This document shows, piece after piece, positions 12,341 through 22,359 of a stretch of DNA of 64,000 nt. How positions within the stretch are numbered: the first letter of the stretch is position 1; each line of letters starts with the position of its first letter. The notes beneath the pieces were generated by a model. It was not told the origin of the DNA. It searched no databases and saw only the letters and a program-made list of their open reading frames with translations. The position numbers and the translations under genes are program-made. The stretch lies in assembly GCA_933228895.1 (NCBI GenBank), contig OW121853.1, positions 125,756,133 through 125,820,132 of the forward strand, read 5' to 3'. The stretch is from Platycnemis pennipes. Its lineage: Eukaryota; Arthropoda; Insecta; Odonata; Platycnemididae.

Positions 12341-13130
12341 TCCGCTTGTCTGCCAAGGCAATTGGAAAGGGAAATACATTTTTTTAAATCAATGGGGCTC
12401 ACTAGGGATTCCAGTTACAACTCGAGACTTGCTGCCACATCTGAGCCCACACATTTTATCTCTCACCATTTCAAACCCTTGGACTTATGGTGTATTGTGG
12501 AGGAGGTTAAAAAGGTTATACAAACATTTATTTTGGGTGTAGGCAATTCAAACCGATAAAATTATCACCACAAACAGATATAGTTGAGTTTTACTTAACA
12601 GAATAATATCTTTCTCCCTTTGAATTGGTTACTTTCCGAAAATTAAACTTTTCGGGTTGAAGAAAAGAAATTTTTGTGCTTGGACACTGTTCCCTTTGCT
12701 ATTAATATGGAAAATATGTCCTACTTCTCCCTCATTTGTATACGCTTGCCTTTTTTCTATCATCTTGAGGCCAACAACAAACAATGTTGAGGCACCAAAA
12801 ACTTTGTTTTCCACGAGCTGAAAAATCTGCCTAGGTAGGCTCAAAACCTTTGAAGTTATGTATTCTTAATATGTACTTTGTATTTGGGTTAAAAGAATGT
12901 ACAAGTGCTATTCCCTTGGAACCACATTGAAAAAACTTATATGTAATTGATAAGCTATTTGGATGATTAAAGCGTGTTAACTGAATATTATTTGATTTAT
13001 GTTTGCCTTTGCTTAATACTGTAATGACACTCTCTACCCATTCTGATTACTTTGGCCTCCAGAATTATATATGTATATAATAAATACAACATAAAACAGA
13101 CAGACGATGAAAACATAGAAACACGCAAAA
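12340..13130. other. AT-rich stretch without recognised features
   Basis: No gene or repeat family recognised. The frame at 12629-12844 on minus has no domain and looks incidental. Confidence 0.3.
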
Positions 13131-13800
13131 GAGACACAACAGTTTGGACGTTTCCAAGGTCATGCCGCCTTTTTCAACGGAAGAGGGTTGACTGCCGTAG
13201 GCTGCCGGCTGAGTCCTCTTCGTGAGTGAAAGAGTGGGGGGGGTGGTAAGAATGGGTACAGGAGTGGGGCGGGAGACAGTGGAGGAGGTAAGGAAGTGGT
13301 GGCCTCTAGTGAGAGATGTTCAAGCCTGGCTTTTGATATGATCTTTCGAGCCAGATGCGTGCCAATTCACGAGTCCTCACCTCAATGCTAGTGGCATTTT
13401 CGGAAAGTACTTCCACTATGGCGAGGGAAAAACAGTTGTCAAAAGTTTGATTATGGCGGGCAGTATGCTTCGGGATAGGTTCGTGGAAGGGAGGAATTTT
13501 GGTGGAATGCCGGTGGTTGTTCATCCTGATAGCTAGTGGTGTAGTGCACTCTCCAATGTAGAAGGAGGGGCAGAAATTGCAGGAGAGGCAGTAAACTATG
13601 TTGGTGGAAGTGCAGGAGGGTGTAGAGGAGGATTTGTTAAGGACTGATGAGGAGGCTGAGCAGAGTAGAAAGCAGCATTTGCATCTCGGGCGTTTGCCAG
13701 GTGAAGAGGAATTGGAAGGAAGGGGAGCATGTAGAAGAGTGGGTCGGGTGGATCTAAGCATATTCTATCCCCTACCGCCAATTACACACCCCGCATCAAA
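13130..13800 (-). mobile_element. Penelope-like element 3' part, inverted orientation
   Basis: Holds the linker and GIY-YIG endonuclease coding region (13306-13761) read on minus. Downstream in the same orientation, GAAAC followed by GTCC lies at 13154-13146, with a CTGANGA-like but degraded TTGAAAA about 20 bases before it, resembling a decayed hammerhead motif of the element's 3' region. It abuts, back to back, a plus-strand copy of the same linker starting at about 13820. Confidence 0.6.
13306..13761 (-). pseudogene. Penelope-like GIY-YIG endonuclease fragment
   Basis: A 151-codon frame. Residues about 15-45 are the linker with a Cys motif (KRPRCKCCFLL). Residues about 55-80 hold the GIY-YIG core with the family's cysteines (NIVYCLSCNFCPSFYIGE), followed by an arginine-bearing helix (TPLAIRMNNHRHS). 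Residues about 98-145 hold the His/Asn part and the helix 'EVRTRELARIWLER'. Penelope-like proteins combine a reverse transcriptase with this endonuclease at the C-terminus; here the reverse transcriptase is absent on this strand. The frame itself is uninterrupted, so the copy is fairly young. It would need the missing upstream domain to work. Confidence 0.75.
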
Positions 13801-14705
13801 AATAACCCTCCCGGCCGATTGAATTTCATCACCAAATTTTTTCCTGGCTCACACAAAATAAAAGGCATCCTGAGAGATCTTTACCCCATCATAAATACCA
13901 GCCATACAACATCAAGTCTCCTTCCCGCTTGCCCTTCCATTACTTACAAAAAAGCACCCAATCTTAGCAATATTCTTAGATCCACCCAACCCACTCTTCT
14001 ACATGCTCCCCTTCCTTCCAATTCCTCTTCACCTTGCAAACGCCCGAGATGCAAATGCTGCTTTCTACTCCACTCAGCCTCCTCATCAGTCCTTAACAAA
14101 TCCAGCCTCCCGCGCCTGAACCCCCTCCCCTTGTCGCCTTGAAACCGGACTTATAAAGTATTTACAACCTCCCCCCTCCCGTAAAAACCCCTCCAGTTTT
14201 TCCCCGGCGCCAGCCACGGCCCCAGCCCTCCGCCACTCCCCCCACCCCTGATCCTTTGCTAGACATTGTTCACCTTTCCGACACCAGTCTAACCGACTCC
14301 GAAATTTCTCTCCTCAGCAAAGGTCTGTCCTTTTCACCCACGCCCAAAATCAATCACCTCAACATGTTTTAAATTTCTGCCGAAATCTACGCTGGCGTAC
14401 TTTTTGGAAATCACAAAATACATGCCCTGATCCCCCTGCCATCATGAAATTCTGACCAGCCTCCTCTTATGAACCTAAAACTCTACCCGCCAACCACCCA
14501 GTGGAAATTTACATTCGCTTGCTACTCCAAAAAGTCTACAAATAATCTTTCATTGAATCCCTGACCCCCAAAAATAATCTCACCCAAAATGAAATACATG
14601 CCCTCAAAAAACTCCGCCAAAACCCAGATATCGTCATCATGACAGCAGACAAGGGCTCATCAGTTGTCCTGATGAACACGAAAAACTACATCTCTTAACA
14701 ATTAA
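13801..14705 (+). pseudogene. Penelope-like element remnant, plus strand (linker then N-terminal reverse transcriptase region)
   Basis: The frame 13819-14142 has the reverse transcriptase/endonuclease linker (CPSITYKKAPNLSNILRS, then RPRCKCCFLL), nearly identical to the linker on the opposite strand at 13761-13600. Further on (14590-14697) a separate plus-strand frame reads LKKLRQNPDIVIMTADKGSS, the characteristic N-terminal motif before the reverse transcriptase in this family. The order linker, then N-terminus, is what one expects from tandem (head-to-tail) copies, a known Penelope-like habit. Multiple breaks; not functional. Confidence 0.6.
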
Positions 14706-14989
14706 AGGCTCCTTACAAAACTTGAGCGGTGCTGCCAATGGAGAATGGACGAAAACTGAAAAAAGGCCATTGTGTATATGATGTGATTGTCCAACCAAAA
14801 TAACTAAACTCCATACAACCAATACTACAAGGAACTGATTCCTTAGATTGACATTCTTCAAAGTAATGTTTAGCAAATTTGTAAATATTTGTGGTGGTAG
14901 CATGCATCTTTTTCTCCCTTTACTATCCATATTTATGAAACATGCAGACCCCCAACTGATTTATTTTGCGTGGGAAAGAGGATGGCCAC

Positions 14990-15877
14990 GATGATGTTGT
15001 TTTAAAGCCCATTAAGTGTGGACCTTCTTAAATGTCACCAGACTGCAACAATGCAGCAGGAGAAGGCTTGGCAGGTGATGGAAGATTTAAGGGTAGAAAA
15101 AACTGTGGCAAGCAATGGGTGGTTGGCATATTTCAGGAAAAGCTGCAATTTATAAATTGCAGCTTTTCCTGAAACCAGCTGATTCAATCAAAGTGACCAA
15201 AGATTGCACAGTTTGTATAAAAATCAGGTAATAGATCAAGGCTCAGCAGGAGATGAGCAAGAATTAAGAAAGGAGAGAGCCAAGGTTGTGCACTGTCTCC
15301 CGTGCTCTTCAATGTTTACACAGAAAAAGCCATCAAAGAGAAGGCTTCTGGATTAAATATCCATAGGGAAAAATTAGCACACTGTGATTCGCCAATGACA
15401 TAGCTGTAATGATAAAGACAGAAAAAGAATTAAAGATGACGCTAATAAATCTAGAAAAGATACTGGCTTTATATCACTTGAAGGTCAACAAAAAGAAAAC
15501 CAAGGAAATGGTATGCAGTAGAAAAGAGGTCAATACCAATGATAAACTCTAGAAACAAAAGCTATAAGAGATAAAAGAGTATTGCTATCTGGAAAGAAAG
15601 ATAATGTGATGGGCAAAGGAAGAAGGAAAATAGTCAGTAGAATAGCTCAAGTGGAGAGGGCATTCTTCCAAAAGGAGAATCTACTTACAGCTGTAAATAC
15701 AAACATGGAAGTAATTAGGCAATTAATCATAACATACATCTGGAGCATTTCTTTATGGTAGTGTGAGGCATAGAGGATAACAGAAGTCAAGGTTGGAAGC
15801 ATTTGAAATGTGGTGCTACAGAAGAATGATGAAGATAAAATGGTTCGACTAAGTAGCTAACGAAGAAGTCTAAAGAA
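14990..15877 (+). pseudogene. RTE-like LINE remnant, left part
   Basis: Near 15285-15345 the translation reads 'GCALSPVLFNVYTEKAIKEK', the family's reverse-transcriptase motif, followed by a degraded catalytic box and a C-terminal zone (QLIITYIWSIS, WCYRRMMKIKW). It is interrupted by the insertion at 15878-16086 and continues at 16087. It also carries the 44 bp palindrome at 15131-15174. Confidence 0.55.
15131..15174. repeat. perfect 44 bp palindrome
   Basis: Bases 15131-15152 are followed immediately by their exact reverse complement at 15153-15174, with no spacer (centre AATTTATAAATT). It sits within a dead LINE copy where no such symmetry is expected, so it probably arose by a local inverted duplication. 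Confidence 0.9.
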
Positions 15878-16086
15878 TGCGGCAATAAAATGTCTTAGTG
15901 ACTCCCACACTTTTATTAAGGATTGTAGACCGGTTTCGGCAGTTACGCCATCATCACGTACAAACCAGTTTCGGCGTAACTGCCGAAACCGGTCTACAAT
16001 CCTTAATAAAAGTGTGGAAGTCACTAAGACATTTTATTGCCGCAATGGTATCCTTCCACAAAATTGGAGCTTCGTCTTTCGACTTT
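15878..16086. mobile_element. 209 bp inverted-repeat insertion with 12 bp target duplication
   Basis: The sequence AAGTCTAAAGAA occurs at 15866-15877 and 16087-16098, exactly flanking a 209 bp segment that splits a LINE remnant. The insert consists mainly of two 71-base arms (15879-15949 and 15973-16043) that are reverse complements with one mismatch, a 23-base loop and a 43-base tail. On minus, GTGATGA (15957-15951), the short stem GGC..GCC and GAAAC (15937-15933) resemble a hammerhead core. It has no coding capacity; I read it as a non-autonomous, Penelope-related or ribozyme-bearing element (inference). Confidence 0.65.
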
Positions 16087-16345
16087 AAGTCTAAAGAAGA
16101 TAAGAGAAAGGAGAAAAGTCTCCTGAAAGCTTAAAAAGAAAACTGGACAATTTAATTCTCCATATCTTTTGAGATATGAAGGTCAGATGAAGACAATTGT
16201 TATGGGGCAAGTGAATGGGAAGAATGGCAAAGGAAGGCCTCGTGTGAGATATAGGGCAAGAAGAAAAGGAGAAGAACTATGAACGAATTAGCTGATGGGG
16301 GAATCGAGTGGGGGGATGCAACAAATCAATCTCAGGATTCATGAC
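16087..16345 (+). pseudogene. RTE-like LINE remnant, right part (C-terminal end)
   Basis: Continues the copy interrupted at 15878. It contains the C-terminal region typical of the family (arginine/lysine-rich, 'FEIWRSDEDNCYGAS'-like, then 'GRPRVRY') and ends near a repeated 'CATGACTGATGATAATGATT' type tail. Confidence 0.5.
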
Positions 16346-16621
16346 TGATGATAATGATTGGTGACCAGCGATGATAAGCAAGACGTTGGAAATTCTTTTA
16401 CTTAATCCCTTAGTCATCTGTTACATTAGGTGACTAGCAGAGCAACTCATGCCATATCGCTACGATAGTTGCTTGAGTGAAAAGTCACAAGCAGCTAGTT
16501 CTGCAGCAAAGAGACCCTAAAGCACTTAGACCTATTGGTCAATTGTGCCAACCACCCTCCAGGTGAATCCCCCATAGAGACCAATTGCCTTGCTGAAAGC
16601 CAGCAGGTCCCCTATGGGGAG

Positions 16622-16697
16622 TTAACCTCCCTGGCGTTCACCCCTCCTGTGCCTAGAAAAAAAGGCACCATTATTCTTCTAGGCACAGGAGGGTTAA
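16622..16697. repeat. TTAA-bounded hairpin, possible tiny MITE
   Basis: TTAA at 16622-16625 and 16694-16697 bracket a segment with a 17 bp perfect stem (16642-16658 with 16677-16693) and an 18-base loop. Ends read TTAACCTCC and GGAGGGTTAA. TTAA is the piggyBac target, so this may be a miniature piggyBac-related element, though it is very short. Confidence 0.4.
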
Positions 16698-18181
16698 ATA
16701 CACTTGCTTGTCATCATAACAGCAAAAGAAAATCTAACAATGTTAACCCCTAATTAGGGCTACAACTATCATACCAAATTGCAATTGAAAGTGTACTGCA
16801 TATGAGACTAGTGGATGAGATTTAAATATTGCAGATACTTTCAGGCTAGGAGAGCTCTATATAATATGCCAACTGGATTTTTGTAGTTTTGAAGGCTCAA
16901 TTTCTCGGAAAACCATTGGCATTGACAAGACCTAGATAGACCTAATAAGACCTAGACCTAATAAGCAATTAACTTTTGGCTACATCACTCCAACAAGCTC
17001 ATCATATAATACAACATTAAAATGAGAGGTGCTAATTCTGGGTTGTGGCTTTTTCAACAAAATCTTTTATGCGATAGAAAACTTTAATGTCTTTATGTTA
17101 TACAGTAATCAAATTGTTTAAGAAAACTTTCTTTTCTGATGTCAACCAGCAATGAGAAACATAAGGCTAAAATCACAGTAAATGGAGGGCATAATGACAG
17201 TACTATTTACACATGAGGTATACAAGTCAAATTGGAAGAGTTGAATGTAGGGTAATCAGTAAAATAGGTGTTAATCTAAAAAAAAACATTTTAATTATAC
17301 AAATAAATAAAAAATCTTCAAACTTCCCTGAAACGAGCAGCCACCACCTCTACATTTCAACCAAATGAACAATTTGGCTGCTTATTCAAAAAGCTTTTTT
17401 TGGGAATGCCTGAACAAGACAAATTCATTAGGAATAATTCAATCCAGGGAAGTAAAGAACAGACACATTTTGTGGTGTAGTTGGACGTAATATTTAAAGC
17501 ATTGGCTCCCAATAAAAAATAAATTTAACTTATACTGCAAAATAATTAACAACATTGTGTTATTTTCTGTAATACATAATCAGCTACTTCCTACACTGGA
17601 CTTTTTACACATGTTAATTAATGGTGGACTATTCATAAGGCAAGGTACTGATTTTTGAATGCATAAATACTTGCACTGTAACAGAATCACACAAGAAACT
17701 ACACTTTAAATACCTTTAATACTGCTGACTGCCTTTCTGAGCAGGGGATATGTTGGAATGGGAGCTAAATCTTTCTCATTTAGGGAAACCAAATCTTCCA
17801 CTACCTGTTGTCCAGAGCCATTATCCACTATACTACACCAGTTACCAAGTACCAATTCAAGAATCAGGAACTGAATACCTCAGTGAACAGTCTGGAATTC
17901 GCATAACCTCACTGAGCAAGGCTGCCTATTGGAGTAAATTTTCTTTTTAATGATAATTGCATCAATTATCCCAACAAGATTTCATTAAAAATCATAATAA
18001 TACTCTTCACTTCACAACAGATTAATAAAAAGACATGGCACTGGTTGGTGATTGGAAGCAATGATACAACGATTGCTTTCTTCAACTCAGATGAGTGAAC
18101 ATGCAAATCAGTATCAATTTGTCAATTAGAATTGGAAGCAACTGATAGCATGCAGCTAACAAAATGAGGGTTCCATGAATC
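16698..18181. other. non-coding; probable 3' flank or 3' UTR of the WBP1/VOPP1-like gene
   Basis: No recognised gene. Lies just downstream (minus direction) of the stop codon at 18182. No clear AATAAA on minus was seen; an ATTAAA on minus lies near 17292, so the 3' UTR end is uncertain. Confidence 0.35.
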
Positions 18182-18361
18182 TCATGACCACGGGGTGTCC
18201 ATCTTCAGAGATGCAGTGGCTTCAGGTTCCTTGGAATAAGGTGGAGGAGGCCCCCTGTCCCCTGATGGGAAATTAACACTGTGATCTCTGCTCCCATACA
18301 CATCATGAGGCGTTTGGAAAGCCGAATCTTCTTCGTTGAGATGCTCACCATCTTCACAAGG
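18182..18361 (-). CDS. WBP1/VOPP1-like membrane protein, exon 5 (C-terminal tail, PPxY)
   Basis: The last coding exon: 59 codons and a TGA stop. The acceptor at 18362-18363 follows a T-rich tract (TTTTTCTGTGTCTATGATAG) and joins exon 4 in phase 0. The peptide is acidic and polar, with the PPxY motif PPPPYSK about residue 38 of the exon. PPxY binds WW domains, for example of Nedd4-type ubiquitin ligases, and is the defining feature of the cytosolic tail of WBP1/VOPP1 proteins. That the frame is open over the whole exon, with codon-like composition in an AT-rich region, supports it as real. Confidence 0.7.
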   Translation of the reverse strand, partial: PCEDGEHLNEEDSAFQTPHDVYGSRDHSVNFPSGDRGPPPPYSKEPEATASLKMDTPWS

Positions 18362-18816
18362 CTATCATAGACACAGAAAAATCGATTAACAAAAGGAAAA
18401 AAACTAACTGTGAAGTAAATGCATAGTCACAAAAGTTAATGATCACATCTTTGCAATGCCGCCACTCAGACTACATTGAATAGAAAAAGGAAAACATTGC
18501 AAGTGTAGGCAGGAAGCCATATGGATGTGATTGTGAGTGACATGGGGTGGAGAAGGGAGCTGATGTGAGAGTGGATTTGATAGACCCGATGGTGAATTAG
18601 CAGCATAATTTGAACTGCAACCACCCAAACTCTTATTACCATTGATCTAAATCTTTTATTGGTAGTAGTTGAGGAAGTTACGATTCATTTCTCAAGAAAC
18701 TATCACAAAATAAACTATCTCACGCACCAAAAAAGATGAAAATATGATGGCTTGCCTCGATCAGGGATATGAAACACCATTATTATTTTAGGCATGCTAT
18801 TAAACTATGCCATAAA

Positions 18817-21386
18817 TTAACCCGCGATGGCACGCGTGGGCGGGGATTCCCCGCCCGATCGAAAAAAAATTCCTACTCAGCACACTGCGGCCTCTTCTGT
18901 TCGACACTTCTTCTAATCTACTATTTCTGAGCACTTTTCAAGTTAAAATCCGTAAATACGAATAAGAATCTTTGTATCACATTTTATTTCGTAATGGTCG
19001 AATCCCCGCCGGCGCGTGCTATCACGTTACAAAATCTGCTTGCGGAGTTTTTGAGACTTGACTCGATCAATGTCGCAGTTTATCTTCCTATTTCGGTACA
19101 TTTTTTTGCCCGTTACATTGTCCTAGGAGAGAACGACTTAGGTATGGGTGAGTAGAACAATTGGTTTCGACGCTAGGACGTAAATATTTCTCTCCAATTC
19201 AGTTTGAAAAGAACTCGTGAGGGAAGCATACGCTAGTTCCATTTGGTGATCGCTACCTTGTATTCAACGCCCTGTACCAGTGCACCTTGCGAAATAAATT
19301 ATAACTGTAAGTTATTGTAAATTTACATTCGTAGAGAATGTCACAACTGCAGTTTCATTTCTATTGAAATGTGTTCATAAATTTGCCATAAGTAGCTCTC
19401 TTTTTTTCAATAAGGAATCAAAAAGCCGAGCATACACTTCCCGACCATAAGTGAGCCTGAAAGACATAACATACTGAGAATGCTTGACAGTGAGATTGAA
19501 GGGGAATATGCAGATTTGAGTGAGAGTGACGATGAGGAATGTGACAACACTATTTACCGTTCGGACCACGAATCATTTTCTGAGGAAAGTGAAGATGAGC
19601 AATCGCCCGGAACAAGAGCTTCTTCCTTCGTGGGAAAAAACGGAGTGACGGAGTGGTCTGCTGTGAAGCCAGCAAAAAGATCCAAAATTGAGAGATGCAA
19701 TTTGCTGAAACGTCTACCTGGACCTCTGGGTAACGCCCGAAATGTATCGGATATTTTGGATTCTTGGCAATTTTTTTTTCCAAATGATATATTATCAGAT
19801 ATTCTATCCTTCACAAACACAAAAATTCGAAGTGTGCAGGATAGTTTTCTGGGTCAAAGAGATGTAAGGGAAACTGACCTCATTGAACTGAAGGCCCTTT
19901 TGGGATTACTGTATTTAGCTGGGGTGCAAAAGTCGAACCATAAAAATATATTTGATCTGTGGAGAGCAGATGGAACAGGAACTGAATATTTTAGACTTGT
20001 AATGGGTGTAAATAGGTTCAAATTTTTGCTAAGAATGATGAGGTTTGATAACATCCAAGAAAGAAATGAATTGAAGAAAAAAGACAAATTTTCCCCAATT
20101 AGGGACATTTTCGAAACTTTTGTCAGTAATTGCCGGAATAATTACAGTATGAGTGAAGCAGTTACAGTTGATGAGATGCTTCCACAATTTCGGGGTAGAT
20201 GCAGTTTCCGTGGTTACATGCCGAACAAGCCGTCTAAGTATGGGATCAAAATATTTGCCTGTTGTGATGCAAAAACATTTTACCCCGGAAATATGGAAGT
20301 GTACGTTGGAAGACAAAATCAGGGCCCAGACAAAATTGATTACAAGCCAGACTCAGTGGTGAAAAGACTGGTTCAGTACATTTATAACACTGGAAGATGT
20401 GTCACCCTTGATAACTGGTTCATGTCCTACCCGTTAGCACTTGATCTTCTAAAAAATGGTCTAACAGTAGGAACGATAAGAAAAAATAAGGGTGAGATTC
20501 CACCCAGTTTTATCGCTAGGTCGAATGATAGAGTAGTCGGAAACAGTATTTTTTGTTTTCAAAAAGAAGTGACGCTAGTGTCATACAAACCTAAAGCTAA
20601 CAAAGTTGTATTGCTCTTATCAACAATGCATCGAGATGACATTTTGGATCCTCAAACGAATAAACCTGAAATTTTAATGTATTACAACTCCACAAAAGGT
20701 GGTGGGGACGTTTCAGATCGTTTACAGTCCATTTATAGTGTCTCTCGCATATCATGCCGATGGCCGCTGACACTTTTTTTACCTTGTTGAACATTGGCGC
20801 GATCAATAGCATTGTTATTTACAGGGAAAACTCAGGTAAATCTGTTAGTCGTAAGGAGTATTTGAATAACCTTGTGAAACTTTTGACCAGAGATAACATG
20901 CTGAAAAGGGAGAAACAGCAAAATATCCAATTATCTCTGCGACTCCGGTTGCGGGAAATATTGGGTATACCTGAGAGAGACGATAACATGAGCCGCAATG
21001 CCTAAAAAAAATTCCTTCTAAAAACAACAGAAAAACAACAGAAAACCAAAGACAGCATGCAATACCTGTAAAAAGCCCATTTGCCGTGAACACTGTATAT
21101 TCAACTGCACATCATGTTACCAAAATGCCTGCGGAGATGATGATTGATTGTGAGCTGTATATAGTAATGTTTGTCTATAATCAGAAAATATTCTCTTATG
21201 TTCTCCATGTTCATGGCTTAAAAATGAATATCATTCCTTTGTTGAATATTTTTTCAACCAAAATTGCCAAAAAAATCGTCTTTGTAGTACTTATTAGTGT
21301 TTATTTAGCCATGTACAACCCGTCGGTCTTTTCCCCGCCCCGCGTGCTACCGCGTTACAAGAAAAGCGCGTGCTACCGTGGGTTAA
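18817..21386 (+). mobile_element. piggyBac-family DNA transposon with TTAA target duplication
   Basis: TTAA at 18817-18820 and 21383-21386 flank inverted termini beginning CCCGCGATGGCACGCG on the left and, read from the other strand, CCCACGGTAGCACGCG on the right. Subterminal copies of a GCGTGCTA..CGTTAC motif occur near 19013 (left) and 21345 (right). The interior encodes a recognisable piggyBac transposase. Total about 2.56 kb between the TTAA sites, a normal size for an autonomous element. It lies in the last intron of the WBP1/VOPP1-like gene, whose strand is opposite. Confidence 0.85.
19480..20790 (+). pseudogene. piggyBac-type transposase (DDE_Tnp_1_7), frameshifted
   Basis: Cut-and-paste transposase acting at TTAA sites in the nucleus. 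436 codons are open from the ATG. An acidic N-terminus (residues 1-45) is followed by the conserved core: 'DLWRADGTGTEYFRLVM' and 'TVDEMLPQFRGRC' (Asp at residue 231), 'CVTLDNWFMSYPL' (Asp 311) and 'GGGDVSDRLQSIY' (Asp 410), with spacing like the D-D-D of the family. The frame is lost at a T7 run near 20772-20778 and resumes in another frame (LLNIGAINSIVIY, about 20785-21005). It shifts again at an A8 run near 21004-21011, after which the C-terminal cysteine-rich domain (CNTCKKPICREHC) is readable to about 21147. Only these two slips disrupt it, so it is either a young copy or partly a sequencing artefact. Confidence 0.9.
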
Positions 21387-21679
21387 TTGTCTATAAATAA
21401 GACCTAGCTATCAATACCTACCTAGGTAGCTACCTCGCTACCTAGCCATGTATCAATTTGTCATCCAGTTCTTCCGTGGATGTCAATTAAGAGATTACTG
21501 TGAAAGTTAGGAGAGAGATTTTCCAATATTGAATTAGGTTACTAAACAAAATAACCATGCATATTTGATGCATCCAGAGACATTAATTTACATAGCAAAT
21601 ATGAGGAGTGCATCTAGTCTCACGCTCGATTAATGATGAACCGTTCATTTAATATTTCATGGCATCCCCCCGCTACGAT

Positions 21680-21900
21680 ACGGAGGGAATCTGGTTGGCA
21701 TGATGGCTAGAGTAGAAGCATCCTATTCTAAATCCTTGTAGCAGCAGATTTTTCAGTGTTATACCAGTCCCTACTTGGGTATTACGTATGGAGCACTTCA
21801 GGATCAGTACTCCTTCCATCAGATGAGACGTGAAAGCATGGGTGCCTTATGTTCAGTGCCTGATGCTGGATTTCTCTCCATCCTTCCCCAATAAACATAA
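21680..21900 (+). repeat. diverged tRNA-SINE copy
   Basis: Aligns by eye with the SINE at 9045: TGGTTGGCATGATGGCTAGA for the A-box region, then ACCAGTCCCTACTTGGGTA and GATGCTGGATTTCTCTCCA matching the body. The B box has decayed. Confidence 0.55.
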
Positions 21901-22359
21901 AGGTTGAATTAATTGATAATGTATCATATGCTTTCTTGAACAGCTGTGTTTTTAATTTATATTTAAAAGCATTAAACTGTGAGCTAAATGAATAACAGAG
22001 TTAACTAATAAGACACGTGATCAAAAACAAATAAAAAACTATAAATTTAATTGACAATAACAAATATTTCCAAATGGAATTAATATCTAGTGTTGAAATG
22101 CATTTGCTTATTTCAATTTTTCCCTGCATCTCGCAATTTAACTTTAGATAGTGAATTCTAGCTATAAATTTTAAATTTCCTGTGGATTTTAGGCACATAA
22201 TTACTGAGGCTTAGGAGATGTATATAAGTTCAAAGAGCAATAGATGTGGACCAAGGGCCTTAAAGGGGGAAAATACTGAAATGTTCAAAGAAATGGAGGA
22301 AGGCATGCATGCTCTGATATCCTTCATACTACCCTAAGTGAAGTCTTATTCACATACTA

